DNA of 64,000 nt. It comes from Phaeosaccion multiseriatum. Lineage: Eukaryota > Ochrophyta, other classes. The notes below the pieces were generated by a model. The model made no database searches. It saw nothing but the letters and a program-made list of their open reading frames with translations, and was not told where the DNA came from. How positions within the stretch are numbered: the stretch's first letter is position 1; every line of letters begins with the position of its first letter. The translations under genes were made by a program, and so were the position numbers. The stretch is taken from NCBI GenBank assembly GCA_965112735.1, contig OZ218950.1, positions 7,068,001 through 7,132,000 on the forward strand. The letters run 5' to 3'. This document shows positions 33,146 through 44,700 of the stretch, piece after piece.

Positions 33146-34651
33146 GCCATTGACCCCTCCATCTTCCGACGCGCCCTCGGCAGCAGGGCAGACCGCACCA
33201 ACAGAGCGACAATGGCCCACATCATGCGACTCCCCGATGCCCCCCCTCTGGAGCAGGCCGCAGATGCACAAGAGGAGCCATGGACGGAGACACAGCGCCT
33301 ACAAATGCATACGGCACGGCGCTTCGGCGGCCTCGGCCTCACCAGCCTCCACGACATCGCCCCAGCAGCATACCTTGGCAACAAGATGCTCACCCTCCCC
33401 CCCCTGCTCAGCCGCACCGCACGCCGGGAAGGCTCCCAAGAGAGCGCCCTACCGGACCAGCTGTTCACCAACGGAGCCCTCAAGAGCGTCGCCGACAGCG
33501 TCAACCTCCTGCACGAGGAGGGGGTCCCTGAGGCCCCCCTCATCCAAGCAGTGGGTCAGGCACAGTTCGACGAGGCCCGCTCACGCGTACTCGAGCCGCC
33601 TGACCACCAAGCCCAGGACACAGCGCGACGCAACGTGCGCAGGAGCCATCAGGCAGGCCGTCAACCGACCCACGGCGTCCAGAAGGCCCTCACCACCTTC
33701 ATCCACAAACGCCGCCATGAGGAGCTGACGCAGAGCATCGCCACCATCGACGTCACACCGGCAGAGGCACAGAGGGGAGAGGAGACACAGGAAATGGCAA
33801 CAGCCCGACTCCACTCACAGCGAGGAAGGGGCGCCATGGCCTTCCTCGGAGCGCTCCCCCACGGCCACAACACCATGGCCCCCGCAGAATGGACCATGGC
33901 CCTTCGTCGCAACCTCGGTGTCAACACGCCATACGCGGACCCGCCCCCACCCTGCCTTGGCACAGGCTGCGCCCGCACGGCAAGCACTACCCACGCCACC
34001 ATCTGCCCCCGCACCGGCCTCCACAACCACACACACCACCTCCTCGTCAAGGCCTTCGGGAGGATGATGCACAGCGTGGGCATTGGAGGAGCACGTGTAG
34101 AGGACCAGACCTGCTTCGACGGCCCCACGGGCACCCGAGCAGGCCGAGACCTACGCATGGACCTGACCTATCCCGCAGGTAGCTTCCCGGGAGCGGACGC
34201 ACCCCTGCGGAGAAACCTCCTCTGCGACATCACCGTCACCAACCCCACCGCCCCCACTCACGTGGGACGGGCCTCCACCACGCCAGGCCACGCAGCAGCC
34301 GCCGCCGAAGAACGCAAGCGCACCCACTACCTGGGCAGTTTTCTGCCCGGGACTTCAACCCTGAAGTGCATTGCAATCGAGACGTACGGCAGACTGGGCC
34401 ACCAAACGGACGAGCTCATCGAGGCGATGGCCATCCACAAGGCATCAAGAGGGCTCGGCCCCGCAGCGGCGGCAGCCACGGGCCCCATCAAGGGCCTCCT
34501 GCGCCAACAACTGTCCCTCGCCCTTCAACGCGCCCTCGCACAGCGGGAGATCAGGTATGGCACCCTCCTTCGAGCCACCATGACGCAGCACGAAGCAGCA
34601 GAAACCCTCGACTGGGGGCTCATGGGAGCCATCGACGGAGCGGCCGCCTGA
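33080..34651 (+). pseudogene. Non-LTR retrotransposon fragment: reverse transcriptase C-terminus, zinc knuckle and restriction-like endonuclease
   Basis: The open frame of 523 codons has no natural start. Residues ~80-110 (ARRFGGLGLTSLHDIAPAAY) match the tail of non-LTR reverse transcriptases. A CCHC-type motif starts at residue 292 (CLGTGCARTASTTHATICPR). An endonuclease-like part follows: RDLRMDLTYP (~356), LLCDITVTNP (~380), AEERKRTHYLGSF (~410), IAIETYGRLG (~432), fitting the PD-(D/E)xK endonuclease found downstream of the RT in R2-like elements. The catalytic YxDD part of the RT is missing, so the copy cannot move by itself. The frame is intact over 1.5 kb, which suggests a fairly recent insertion or selection. 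It is bounded on both sides by the same ~48-bp repeat. Confidence 0.75.
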
Positions 34652-34709
34652 GGAGCAGGAGTACACCAGCCAGCAGACAGCGAGACCATCAGCACACAGC
34701 ATAGCAACC

Positions 34710-34895
34710 ACAGTTAGTGCTGTGGAGCGTTGTGGACTTTGTCTTGGCCACGGAGCTGTCCGTAAGAAGAAGAGTGCTGTGGAGGGTTGTGGACTTTGTC
34801 TTGGCCACGGAGCTGTCCGTAAGATGATTGCTGTGGAGGGTTGTGAGAGAGAGAGAGAGTATATGGGCTCGGTATTCAGTCGCTTGAGGTGAGTG
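34710..34895. repeat. 3' copies of the ~48-bp and TATGGGCTC modules
   Basis: Two full ~48-bp modules (about 34713-34763 and 34771-34822, centre TGTGGACTTTGTCTTGGCCA) and one truncated copy (34828-34846) are followed by a GA run and by the TATGGGCTCGGTATTCAG module at 34861-34890. The same two modules precede the retrotransposon fragment at 32850-33130. Confidence 0.75.
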
Positions 34896-35704
34896 CGAAG
34901 GGGTGTGAAGCGTGCCCGGGGAAGATGTAGTGGGGAGAAGAGCAGAAGGAGGAAATTGCCCAGTTCTGTACGCCTGTGCCCAAGAAGCGAGAAGCTGCCA
35001 CCGACATCCATGGCAGAGGAAGGAAGAGGGGGGGGATTTCCCCTTTCCATTGAAGGAGAGGAGCGACAGAAGGAGAGGGCAATGAAACGAAGACAGGTAG
35101 GGTTGCTTGCGGGGCTGAGGCTGCGAGTTGGGGACGAGATTCAGGTGCCCTGTAGTCTGTGGAGAAGACTGAAAGGTGGTGTTGCTGTCGATGCTGCCAC
35201 AGTCTTCTGCGGTTGTCGGGGCAGGGAGCTGTCGAATGGCGTGGTGGTAGCTGTGGGCCGGGAGTAAGGTATTTCTGCTGCCCCACTGCGCTGCGCGCAC
35301 AAAGCGGAAGGGGGCCAGCGTCGAGAGAGTTCTTGGATACTTTGTGTCTACCACCGCTATCGCTCAGGAGGAGGGGATGGATGATGATGGTTACGAGGAG
35401 AAGCAGAAGACGAGAGGGTATGAGGAGAAGCAGAAGTGGTTTGGTGCTGGAGGAGAGCATGGTGGCGGCGAGTGAGAACAAGAGGCGCGGACGGAAGGCG
35501 CTGCGAGCGAGCGTGCGCGTGGAGGGCCCTGCTGCTGATACCTCGGGACTTGACATCTTGTGTGACCGGATGAAGCTGCTTGGCTGCATGGCCAAGGAGA
35601 AAAGAACCACCTTTTGCATGATAAAAGCGGCCTTTAAATGTAGACTCGTGCCCCTGCTCCTCAAACTGGGGTCAAGCTCCTTCCGACCTCCTCCTCGTCG
35701 TCGT
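34896..35704. other. Spacer downstream of the TKL-like kinase gene
   Basis: Probably the kinase 3' flank plus transposon-derived sequence. Frames are open on both strands over parts of it (for example + 35159-35746) but show no recognisable motif and no sensible splice context. I call no gene here. Confidence 0.4.
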
Positions 35705-38700
35705 TCACAAACACACCTGAGGCGCGTCCTCCGTCTCCGTCTCTGATATCGCACTTTCTGCTATCATCACCGCCGACTGCTGCTGCTGCTGTTGTTGTTG
35801 TTGTATCACCAACTGCTGCAGCAGCGCAACGCCCACCTCCGCTGCCGTCGGGCGCCCCTGAGGGTCAAGGCCGCAGCAGCTCTCCTGCAAGGCCCTGAGG
35901 GCCGCTGTATCGAAGCGCACCTTGTCAGGCAGTCGGGCCAGGGCAGGCCACCGCTCCTCCTGCACAGCCCGGAGGTACGCCTGCTCGTCCCCGGGGGGCA
36001 CGTGTCGAAGCATGTAACCGTCGCCGAGCAGTTCGCCCCCTGTCAGCAGGTCCCCAATGAGAATCCCGAAGGAGAACACGTCCGCCGCGCCCCCCCGGTA
36101 GCCGCCTTGCTCCTCCTCCTCTCCTTCCTGCTGCTGCTGATCCTCCTTCTCCTCCCATTTCTCCTTCTCCTCTTCCTCCTCCCCTTCCTGCTGCTGCTCC
36201 TCCTTCTTCTCCTCCCTCTCCTTCTCCTCTTCCCCCTCGTCCTCCCTGTCCTCCTTCTGCGTCAGTTCTTGCCCCTCTGCTGGAGGAGCCGGGCTGGCGG
36301 GGACGAGTTGTGCTGTGGAGCAGGAGAAGGGCGCCTGCCCCGGCGAAAACAGCGCCTCAGGGGCAGTCCACCCCACGGTGCCCACTGCCGCCTCTCCTCG
36401 GACAAAACCGTCGGGCGAGAGCCGCACAGAGGACCCCAAGTCCGCCAAGACGGCGTCGACATCGACATCCTCGATGCTCCTCACATCCTCCTCGCCCCCT
36501 GTGGGCAAGAAGGCCTGCGCCGGGCAGCCTTCTCCTCCTCGCCGCCGTCGTCGACGAAGCAAAACATTGTGACTCTTCACATCTCTGTGCGCGTACCCCA
36601 TCTCATGGACACGGGCCAGACTCCACGCCACCTGCCTCAGCATACGTAGCACGGCCCCGTGCCCCAGCCCCTCCGTCCACCCCGGGGTCCGAGCCGCGGC
36701 GTACAGGGAGCCCTCCTTGCAGAGCTCAAGCACAAGGGCAGGCTTGGGGCTGAGCACGATGCCGAGCAGCTGCACCACGCAGGAGGAGGAGGAGGAGGAG
36801 GAGGAGGAGGAGGAGGAGGAAGAGGAAGAATCGCCACCACCACCACCACCACCACTAGCTCCACCTCCACCACTACAACAACCACTACTATTACTACTAC
36901 CACCACCACCACCGCTCTCCCAACTTCCCTCTCCCTGCCCCCTACCCCCGCCTCGCTGCAGCTGGAGGAGGGTAGAGGCCTCTGCCAGCATGGCCGTGAG
37001 CACTGCAAGGGGGGGCTCGCTCCGGAGGTAGTGGAACTCTTTCACCGCCACGGCCGCCGTCAGAGTCTCGACCCCGGCGCGCTGCTCGTCGCTCGATCTT
37101 GGCTCCTCCGCCTCCCCTTGTTGTTGCTGATTCTGCTCGTGTTCCTCTTCATCCCCTTCCCCTTCTATCCTCTGCTGCTCCTCCCCTTTCTCCTCCTCGT
37201 CCTTCTTCCCCTCCTCCTCCTCCTTCCCCCCCTCCTTCTCCTCCTCCTCCTCCTCATCCCCCGGCCCTTCCTGCGGGCGGACCACCAACTGCTGGTCTCG
37301 CCGCGTTGCCATGAACACTCTCGAGGAGCGCCCCTCCCCGAGGGCAGCGCTGCCGGAGCGTAGCACGTCATACCCGTCCAAGCTGGTGACAGGCAAGGCT
37401 CTGTCTCTAGCCAGAGTCTCCAAGCGCTGCCAGAGAACCACCCTCAGGGCCGCCCCTCCATCTCCATCCGCATCCTCCTCCTCCTTCCTCCCCTTCCCCT
37501 TCCCCTCCTCCTCCTCCTCCTGCTGCTGCTGCTGATGCTGCTGCTGCGATAGCTCTGCTGCCTGCTCTTCTTGCTCGAGCTTGAACTTCGTGGACTTGGA
37601 CAGAAGACAGGCTCTCTCCCGGATGGCAGACGCAAAGTCCGCGCTCATCATCATCGTTATTGGCCTCGGCGGTCCGGTGGGGGACGCAGCAGGACCGGCG
37701 GCGAAGAGAGCGCGTTTGTCGTCCTCGTGCTCGTGGACTTGAGCAACAACCGCGGCATCCCTCGTGTTCGTTGATGCTGCCCCTCTTCCTCTTCCACCCT
37801 CGTCGGTGGTCGTCGAGCCTGTCGTCGCTGCCTTTAAGACTTGACTCACCACGTTGAGGCAGAGGCTGCGAATGACAATGGCCCGCTCTGGGGGTTCGCC
37901 GCCACAGGACTCGTCCACAGGCGTCGGATCGGAGGCTGTGCGGGTAGGGTAGGTGGGAGGAGGCCCAGGCGCCTCGTCGTCGTCGTCGTCGTCGTCGTCT
38001 TCTGCGTCATCATACGACCGCTGCTTCTCCTCCTCCTCCTCCTTCGCTTCTTTCGCCTCCTTCAGCTCCTTCTCATCTTCTCCGTCTCTCTCCCCCTCGC
38101 CCTCTCCCTCTCCCTCTCCCTCTCCCTCTCCCTCTCCCTCTCCCTCTCCCTCTCCCTCTCCCTCTCCCTCTCCCTCTCCCTCTCCCTCTCCCTCTCCCTC
38201 CCCCCCCCCCTCTGTGATGTGCTCCTGCGCTTGCCGCTCTCGCTCCTCCTGCGCTTCTCTCTCCCTCCTTGTCGGGCGGACGGTCCTCTCCAGAGGAGTG
38301 CAGAGCTTGTTCATCCATTCCTGCTGCTCGTGCGAGCTCAACCTTGTGGGGGGCTCCTTGGGCGATGCCTTTACCTCCCGGGCCGTGAAGATGGACCAAT
38401 CCGTGCTACACTTTGTGCGCCACTGAGCGTCGAGTGACGGTAGCTCCTGTTCACCTGCCTGAGCCACCCACTCACTGCACCCTCGCACCACCTCCCTGCC
38501 ATCACTGCAGCTGCTGACGCGTGAACTCCTCCTCCTTCTCTTTCCCTTCACCTGTCCCACCACGACTCTCGCTGCTGCTACCTCTCCAACGCGCCCCGTC
38601 TTGTCAATATCCTCCTCACAGGAGGTGCCCACGGCGGTGTCTTCCTCCTCTCCCTCTGGAGGGGGTGCATGGGCCGAAGAATCGCCCTCTGGACTCGGGC

Positions 38701-39511
38701 TACTCCGGCCTTTTAGGTGAGACTTGAGCCAGGCCTCGTCTTCTCCTTGCGTCTTGGCCAGCCTCTGCGGCACTTGGGAGTACCCGTGGCCGGCGTCGTG
38801 GGAGGGACTGATGTTGGAGAAGGGAGGGATGTTGTCAAGGCCGCGCTTCTTTGCCTCGTCGTTGGTCTCCAGCAGCTCTCGGTACTGGCGGTAGCTGATG
38901 AGGTCCTCCACCCCAGGAGGTCTCTGTGCGTGTGGAAGGAGGAGGAACCAAGTGGCGGTAAGGTAGTACAGGCAAGGGTCAAGATGTGCCCCCGGCTACC
39001 GCTCGGAGAGAGAAAATTAAATACAACCAGCCAGGAAGGGGTAGCGTCCGGCCGGAAGCCAAGATAGAAACGAGCGAGTGCGACCACTCACCACCGGTCT
39101 GCTCAGGACGCTGCTCGTCGTCCTGCCCTGCTCCTTCAGCGCCTTTTCCCTCGCTACGAGCTGCACGGGAGTCATCCTCGCGGATCCCCGCCGTCTCTTG
39201 TAAGCGCTCGTCCGTGGCCGTCTCGTCGCCTGCAGCTCCAGCGAGTGCTGCTTCTGTCGCTCCTGCAGCAGACGCTCCTGTTGCTCTCTGCACTGCTGCC
39301 TCAGCTTGAGCGCGTACGGACATGGGCCAGGGCCTGGCCGCCTCTTCTTCCACTCGCGCACCATCCGACGAAGCTCTCGATCCTGCTGCTCCTGCCGCTG
39401 CTGGTCCTGCGGCCCCTCTCCTCTTGCCAACGCTGCTGCTGCACCTCCTCCGCCAAGCCTCTTGAGAATTTCACTCGTCTCGTCCCCAAGCGAGGGCCCC
39501 ACAGCAGCCAT
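35705..39511 (-). CDS. Large TKL-like protein kinase with acidic and Gly-Glu repeat inserts
   Basis: Model: complement(join(35705..38923, 39092..39511)), 1212 residues; ATG at 39509-39511. The N-terminal 140 residues form a basic coiled coil (QQRQEQQDRELRRMVREWKK). A (CCCTCT)n run at about 38100-38205 encodes a long Gly-Glu repeat. The kinase domain spans ~656-1180: glycine loop LGEGRSSRVF, VAVKEF Lys, catalytic loop YAHRDVKSHNVLL (~918), LADLGSS replacing DFG (~968), WTAPEALF (~996) and DVFSFGILIGDLL. Two low-complexity acidic inserts interrupt it, one in the N-lobe and one after the APE motif. The HRD Asp, Lys and Asp of D-L-G remain, so activity is plausible. Motifs fit tyrosine-kinase-like Ser/Thr kinases. 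Tail: polyglutamine (35785-35805). Substrate unknown. Confidence 0.75.
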
Positions 39512-40600
39512 CGTGCGCGGAGAGGAGGGGGACACTTTATTGAAGGGAATTGAAGGGAGCGCCAAAGTTGAAAGAAAAAGAAAAAACGCCAATCACAAAT
39601 ACACAGATGGTGCACGGATCGCCAACTTTACGGCGACTCTTTTGTGACTTTTGACCTCCTTCAACCACGGGCTATGTTTCTTGCGGAGCTTTGATGAAAG
39701 GCTACCTGTGCATGCGGAGCTTTGATGAAAGGCCGCTCTATCTGTGCATTTGATGAAAGGGCGCTCTGTGCATAAATCCACCCTCCTGGAACCGAAACAG
39801 AGTGCGGTGAGTCAGTTAGAGCGAGTGGGCGAGGGGGAGTGAGCGAGGGGGTGAGGGAGATGGGTGAGTGAGTGGGTGAGTGAGTGCGGAAGTGCGTGAG
39901 TGAGTGAGTGAGTGAGTGAGTGAGGGAGCGAGGGAGTGATGAGGAGTGAGAGAGGGAATAGTGAATGAGTGCGGAAGTGAGTGAGTGCGGCCGGGGGTGG
40001 GTGAGTCAGTGAGAAGGTAGTGGGCGAGTGAGCCTTCCTTCCCTCCTTTCCTCATTCCTTCCTTCCCTCCCTTGAGGAAGTGATAAGAGAGCTTTCCTCC
40101 TACCCCAGTGAGTGAGTGAGAGTGAGTGAGTGAGTGAGTGAGTGAGTGAGTGAGTGAGTGAGTGAGTGAGTGAGTGAGTGAGTGAGTGAGTGAGTGAGTG
40201 AGTGAGTGAGTGAGTGAGTGAGTGAGTGAGTGAGTGAGTGAGTGAGTGAGTGAGTGAGTGAGTGAGTGAGTGAGTGAGTGTGTTAGAAGTCGTACTTTTT
40301 GCTAGACTGATTGAGTCACATTAAGGAGCATGCCATCATGAAAACCAATCGATGTTCACACAAAGGCGTCCCTCCAAGTGTGGACGACAAGCAAGGATTC
40401 CAGCACGTACACCACCTGTGAGACTTGGTCATGAGTGGCTGAGTGAGTGAGTCAGTAAGTCAGTGAGCCTTGGCTGCTGCCTTGCTTCCCCTTGCTTGCC
40501 TCCTTCCTTCCTTCCTTCCTTCCTGAGCGAGTGAGTTAGTGAGAGTCACGAAGTAGTTCGCTACGTTGACAGAAAAAGCACATTGTTTTTATCAGCCCCA
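39512..40600. repeat. (GTGA)n/(AGTG)n satellite region
   Basis: After about 300 bp of unassigned sequence (with GAGCTTTGATGAAAGG repeated at 39690 and 39717), degenerate GTGA repeats run from about 39815 to 40030. A nearly pure (GTGA)n array fills about 40107-40280. Shorter GTGAGTCAGT runs follow at 40435-40470 and CCTT repeats at 40500-40525. No coding exon is seen. Confidence 0.8.
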
Positions 40601-40603
40601 GCC

Positions 40604-41035
40604 ATGCACGCCTAGTTGTGTGCTCTAGGCCGCTAGGCCGCTCACTTTTCAGTCCTAGGCGGCCTCTAGCCCGCCTCTAGGCTGCCTCCCAGTGACCGTG
40701 GGCGCGTGCGTGGTGCCGCCCAGCCAGTAGGTAGTTGGTAGCATCACGCCTGTAGGCCTGCACTCCTCGTAGGGCCAGCGAGGCGGAAAGAGACAACACG
40801 AACCAAGTCTACTCCTCACTTCCAATCCCATGCAATACATTTCCTTTCTTAAAACTTTAAAACACTACTCTTTGCACTCGTCTGGGCACTCCTCCCACCG
40901 TCCGCCTAGTTGGCGTCTGCCCTAGGCCGCGGGCCTCCGGCCCGCCTAGGCCGCCTAGCTGGGCGGCGGCATATAAATAGGCCGAGGGCCGGGCAATTTT
41001 CCCAAATAGGCCTAGGCCGCTAACCGTGCGTGGAG
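40604..41035. mobile_element. Family A inverted-repeat transposon, copy 2 (inverted and diverged)
   Basis: In reverse complement this matches the element at 15088-15603: the same GGCCTAGGC palindromes at the ends, and the same core (reverse complement of GTTGTCTCTTTCCGCCTCGC at about 40777-40796, beside a CTACGAGGAGTGCAGGCC-like stretch). The termini are more worn (GCACGCCTAG at the left, CCGTGCGTGG at the right) and I could not resolve a target duplication, so the ends are approximate. Confidence 0.7.
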
Positions 41036-41715
41036 CTCGTTTTTTTTATCCCAACAACGTCATCTACAGACTTCGAGAAGCACATTGCCGTCCCCCCCCC
41101 CCCGGCCCCCCCCCTCCAAGCCTAAAAAAGGGCCGTTCTTAACGTAAGGACCCTGATTCCAACTCAACAAAACAAACACGACACTAACCATACGCACGTC
41201 GTACTAGCTAGAAGGCGTCTAGAAAAGAGATTATTTATTATTTGAGCAGGAGCATCCAAAAAACGTCTGGTATCCGAAACGGCTGCCCCCCGGGGTGTCC
41301 CTGGTAATCCGCAAAAAAAAAAATTCTCATGCCCAAGTCAACCGCGTTGAGGCGATAGTGCGGACACATACCTCCACCTCTCCTCCGCGCCTTGAGGAGA
41401 GCTGCGGAATCTGTTGGAGCCTCGCACCATGAGGCAGTGGCTAACGAAGCGGGCGTCAGACTCTGTGGGGGAAGACGCAGGTAGCCCGAGCAGCACGTCA
41501 AGGAGCCCTTAACTTCTGCCGCACCGGCTCCTGGAGGTCATTTATTACTGGCCAGGACCAGCGAGGGACTTGAGAGCGTCTTTGGGGGCGCTCGCGGCAG
41601 GAGTGAGGGCGGACGGCTCTGGCATCAGCAGGAGTGAGGGCGGGGGTGGGGGCGGTGAGCCTGGGGGCTTGAGTGAGCAGGTCGGCCAAGGGGTGACGGG
41701 GTGTTTGAAAGTGAA
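41036..41715. other. Spacer upstream of the DEP-domain kinase gene
   Basis: Contains poly-C runs at 41092-41120 and an A run near 41318. Minus-strand ORFs (41238-41501 and 41498-41743) begin at non-ATG codons and match nothing. The promoter of the kinase gene at 41716 presumably lies at the right end. Confidence 0.4.
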
Positions 41716-44700
41716 ATGGAGGAGCGCAGCGGGTCCCCCCCACGTCGGTACGCCCACCATGACGGGCGCCACAGCATGGACGAGGCGGTTGCGCGACGGC
41801 TCGTCAAGTCGCAGGGGGATACTAGGGTGATGGGCAGCAAGGGGGGCGGTAATGTGGATGGCAGCATGGGCGGTCGGAGAAGACGACCGTCTTTGCACAG
41901 TTCCCTGCGGCTGACCGACCTGTCGTATGAGTCCAAGCCGTCCATGCCCATCTCCACACGGCATGTGGTGCCGGACTTGATGAGTCACCTGGTGAAGCTG
42001 CGCCACCTTGGGAATGGGTGAGTCCAGACGGGGGAACGCCGCGTAGCTCCGCTCCGCTCCGCCAAATCGCACATTTGCTTAATTTCTGCGCAGACTCCTC
42101 ACCCTCTTTCCTCTCTGTCTTGATGAAATCTCCGTCCTTTCTCTGTGTGTTTATGCGACGCAACAGGTCCACTGGTAGCGTGTCTCTGGCAGTCCATGTG
42201 GAAAAGTTTCAACTGGTTGCCGTGAAGGAGGTCAAGTCCAATAGCAGAGACGGCTTGTCGGCCGAGTGGCTCCGCAGTGAGCTCCGCGCACTGAGCCTGC
42301 AGCGCTCCTCTCTGAGGGCAGAGACGGACGAATACTCGTGGATTGGGAGCGGGAGCGAGGCCTCTGGCGCTCCAGTGTGCCCACACATAGTAAAGTTTTA
42401 CGGGTCGGCGGAGGCAGAGGGGTCAGTGTCCATGGCAGTAGAGTACATGAACGGGGGGAGCTTGGCGGGGCTGACCAAGCTCAAGTGCCCCGAGGGCTGG
42501 CTGGCTCACATTGGGTACCAGATTATGCAGGGCCTCGCCTTCCTGCACTCTCAGGGGAGAGTCCACTTAGACGTCAAACCGGCAAACATTCTGCTCAACA
42601 AGCACGGAGACGCCAAGCTGACCGACTTTGGCTGTGCAGCCAGCGTAGTGGAGGGCGTGGACAGTGCTGGAAGTGGTGGTAGTGGTGATGGTGGTGGTGG
42701 TGGGGGGGGGGGGGGCGGGACTGGGGCCGGGGGGGGGGAAGGGGGAGAGGGGATGGAGGACGACGAGGCACAGTACACGACTGGGTTAATGCAGGGCACG
42801 CGGCGCTACATGGCTCCGGAGCGGCTGTCCAGAGGGAGGGAGACGGGTGCAGCGGATGTGTGGTCCCTGGGGCTGACCCTGGTCACAGCCGCGCTGGCCC
42901 AGTGCCCGCTGGAGGCCTCGCCGAGCGAGTTTGGGCAAACTTGCGAGGCGGAAATGGCCGTGGAGAAAATTTGCCAACAGAGGAACCAGCTCAGCCCCCT
43001 GTTTATGGACTTTCTCTGCCGCTGTCTCGTGAGCGACGCGGACCTGCGCCCCCCTGCGGTGGAGCTGCTGGGCCACCCCTTCTTCAAGCTCCGCCGGCAC
43101 TGGAAGAAGACCTGCCCCATCATCCTGCCCACACTAAAGACGAGCGGCTCCGGCGTAAACTCCAACGCCCTTGTGGGCGGCAGTGCGAGCTCTCCTTACG
43201 ACCCTGTCTGCTTGCATTCTGTGGTGATGGACATGGTGGAGGCACGGCTGCTGCTGGGCATTGACTCGGACGCGGACTTCTCGCAGGAGGTGGTTTCCGA
43301 GCTGGCGGAGGAGCTTGGCGTCCACGCCGGGGAACTGGCCTACGAGCTGGACGAAATGAACCAGTTCTTCCGCACCCCCCAGCGCCCGCACGACCAAATG
43401 GAGGAGAGGAGCAGGGATTCTTCGCACCACTCCTCCGAGGACATGGCACCCGGAGGAGGAGGGGCGGGACCACACGACGAAGCGGAGGCAGTGCACCACG
43501 AGGCCGTGTCTTTCGGCGCCGGTGCAACGGGCTGCCACAGCCCGGGCTCTTCGATTGTGTCTACCCTGCAGCCCTGCTGGGACGCGTCTGGCTCCTTGGA
43601 GGGGCAAACCACCAACTCGGCCACTCTCCACGGGCAGGGGGGCGGCGCCTCGCAGCAGCGGCAGCAGCATCGGCACTATCCCCACCACCGAGAGCTCTTT
43701 CAGCTGTCACACGACAGCCCAGAAGCCCCGTTCAGTCAGCCGGACTCCTCGTCGGCAGCGGAGAGCTACCACAGCTACAACAGCTACCACCATCGCCGGG
43801 TGCCGTCCGCTTCTAGCCTGAACAGCACCGGCCACGCCCACAGCAGGTACACGCCCTCCCCGATGGACGTTGCCCTTCGTCTGCAGCGCGGCCTGCCCGT
43901 TCGCAAGCGCATCGACGGCTTTCGGTGGTACTCGGGCTGCTTCAGTGGCAGCGAGGCGGTGCAGTGGATGATCAAGAACGGCCTCGCAAAGAACGCTCGC
44001 ATGGCCAAAGCCCTCGGTGGGCATCTCGTCGATGAAGGGCTTGTGCACCACGTGCGCTCCGCCCACCTGTTCGAGGACGACGCGGACGTGCTCTATCAGT
44101 TCAGTGACTACTTTATGACCAAGGCCAAGGCGGTGGCGCAGGCGCAGGCGCAGGCGGAGGCGCAAGCAGAAGCGGAGGCGGTAGCGAGTGCTGCCCAGGC
44201 CAGCAGCCGCTCCGGAGACGGCAGTGTGTACGGAAGTGGGCATGGTGGGAGTGCCCCCCAACGGCATTACAGCATGGGGCTGGGCTTCAGTAACCACTAT
44301 CCCGGTGGCAGCCTTTGCAGAGAAAGCAGCAGAAGCAGCATGGGCAGCGTGGGCAGCGGGGGCAGCGGGTCGTGCCTCTATGACGGCACCAACCTGGGCA
44401 ACACCAGCAACAAGAGGCAGAGGCGCAGTCGGAGCTCGGAGCTCTCGTCAACCGCCGGGGACGGGCAGTTTGGACAATACGGAGGACAAATTGGAGAATC
44501 CAGCCACAGCGGCCACAGCTGCCACAGCTGTCACTGCCCCACTCGCGATCGGAACTACTGCGCCACCACGGCGGACTCCCTTGCCTGCCCCATGGGTTGC
44601 GGCGGCGGCGGCAGCAGCAGCGGCGGGGGGGGATGCAGCAGCAGCAGCGTGTGTAGTAGCAGCAGCAACACAAGCGCGGGCGGTAAGTCCCTCCTGCGCA

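Noticed and set aside
33080-34651. Retrotransposon frame as a functional host gene
   Set aside because: It lacks a start codon and the reverse transcriptase active site and is bounded by repeats; domestication is possible but unsupported.
41238-41743. Minus-strand ORFs upstream of the DEP kinase
   Set aside because: Non-ATG starts, no motif, and partly antisense to exon 1 of the kinase gene.
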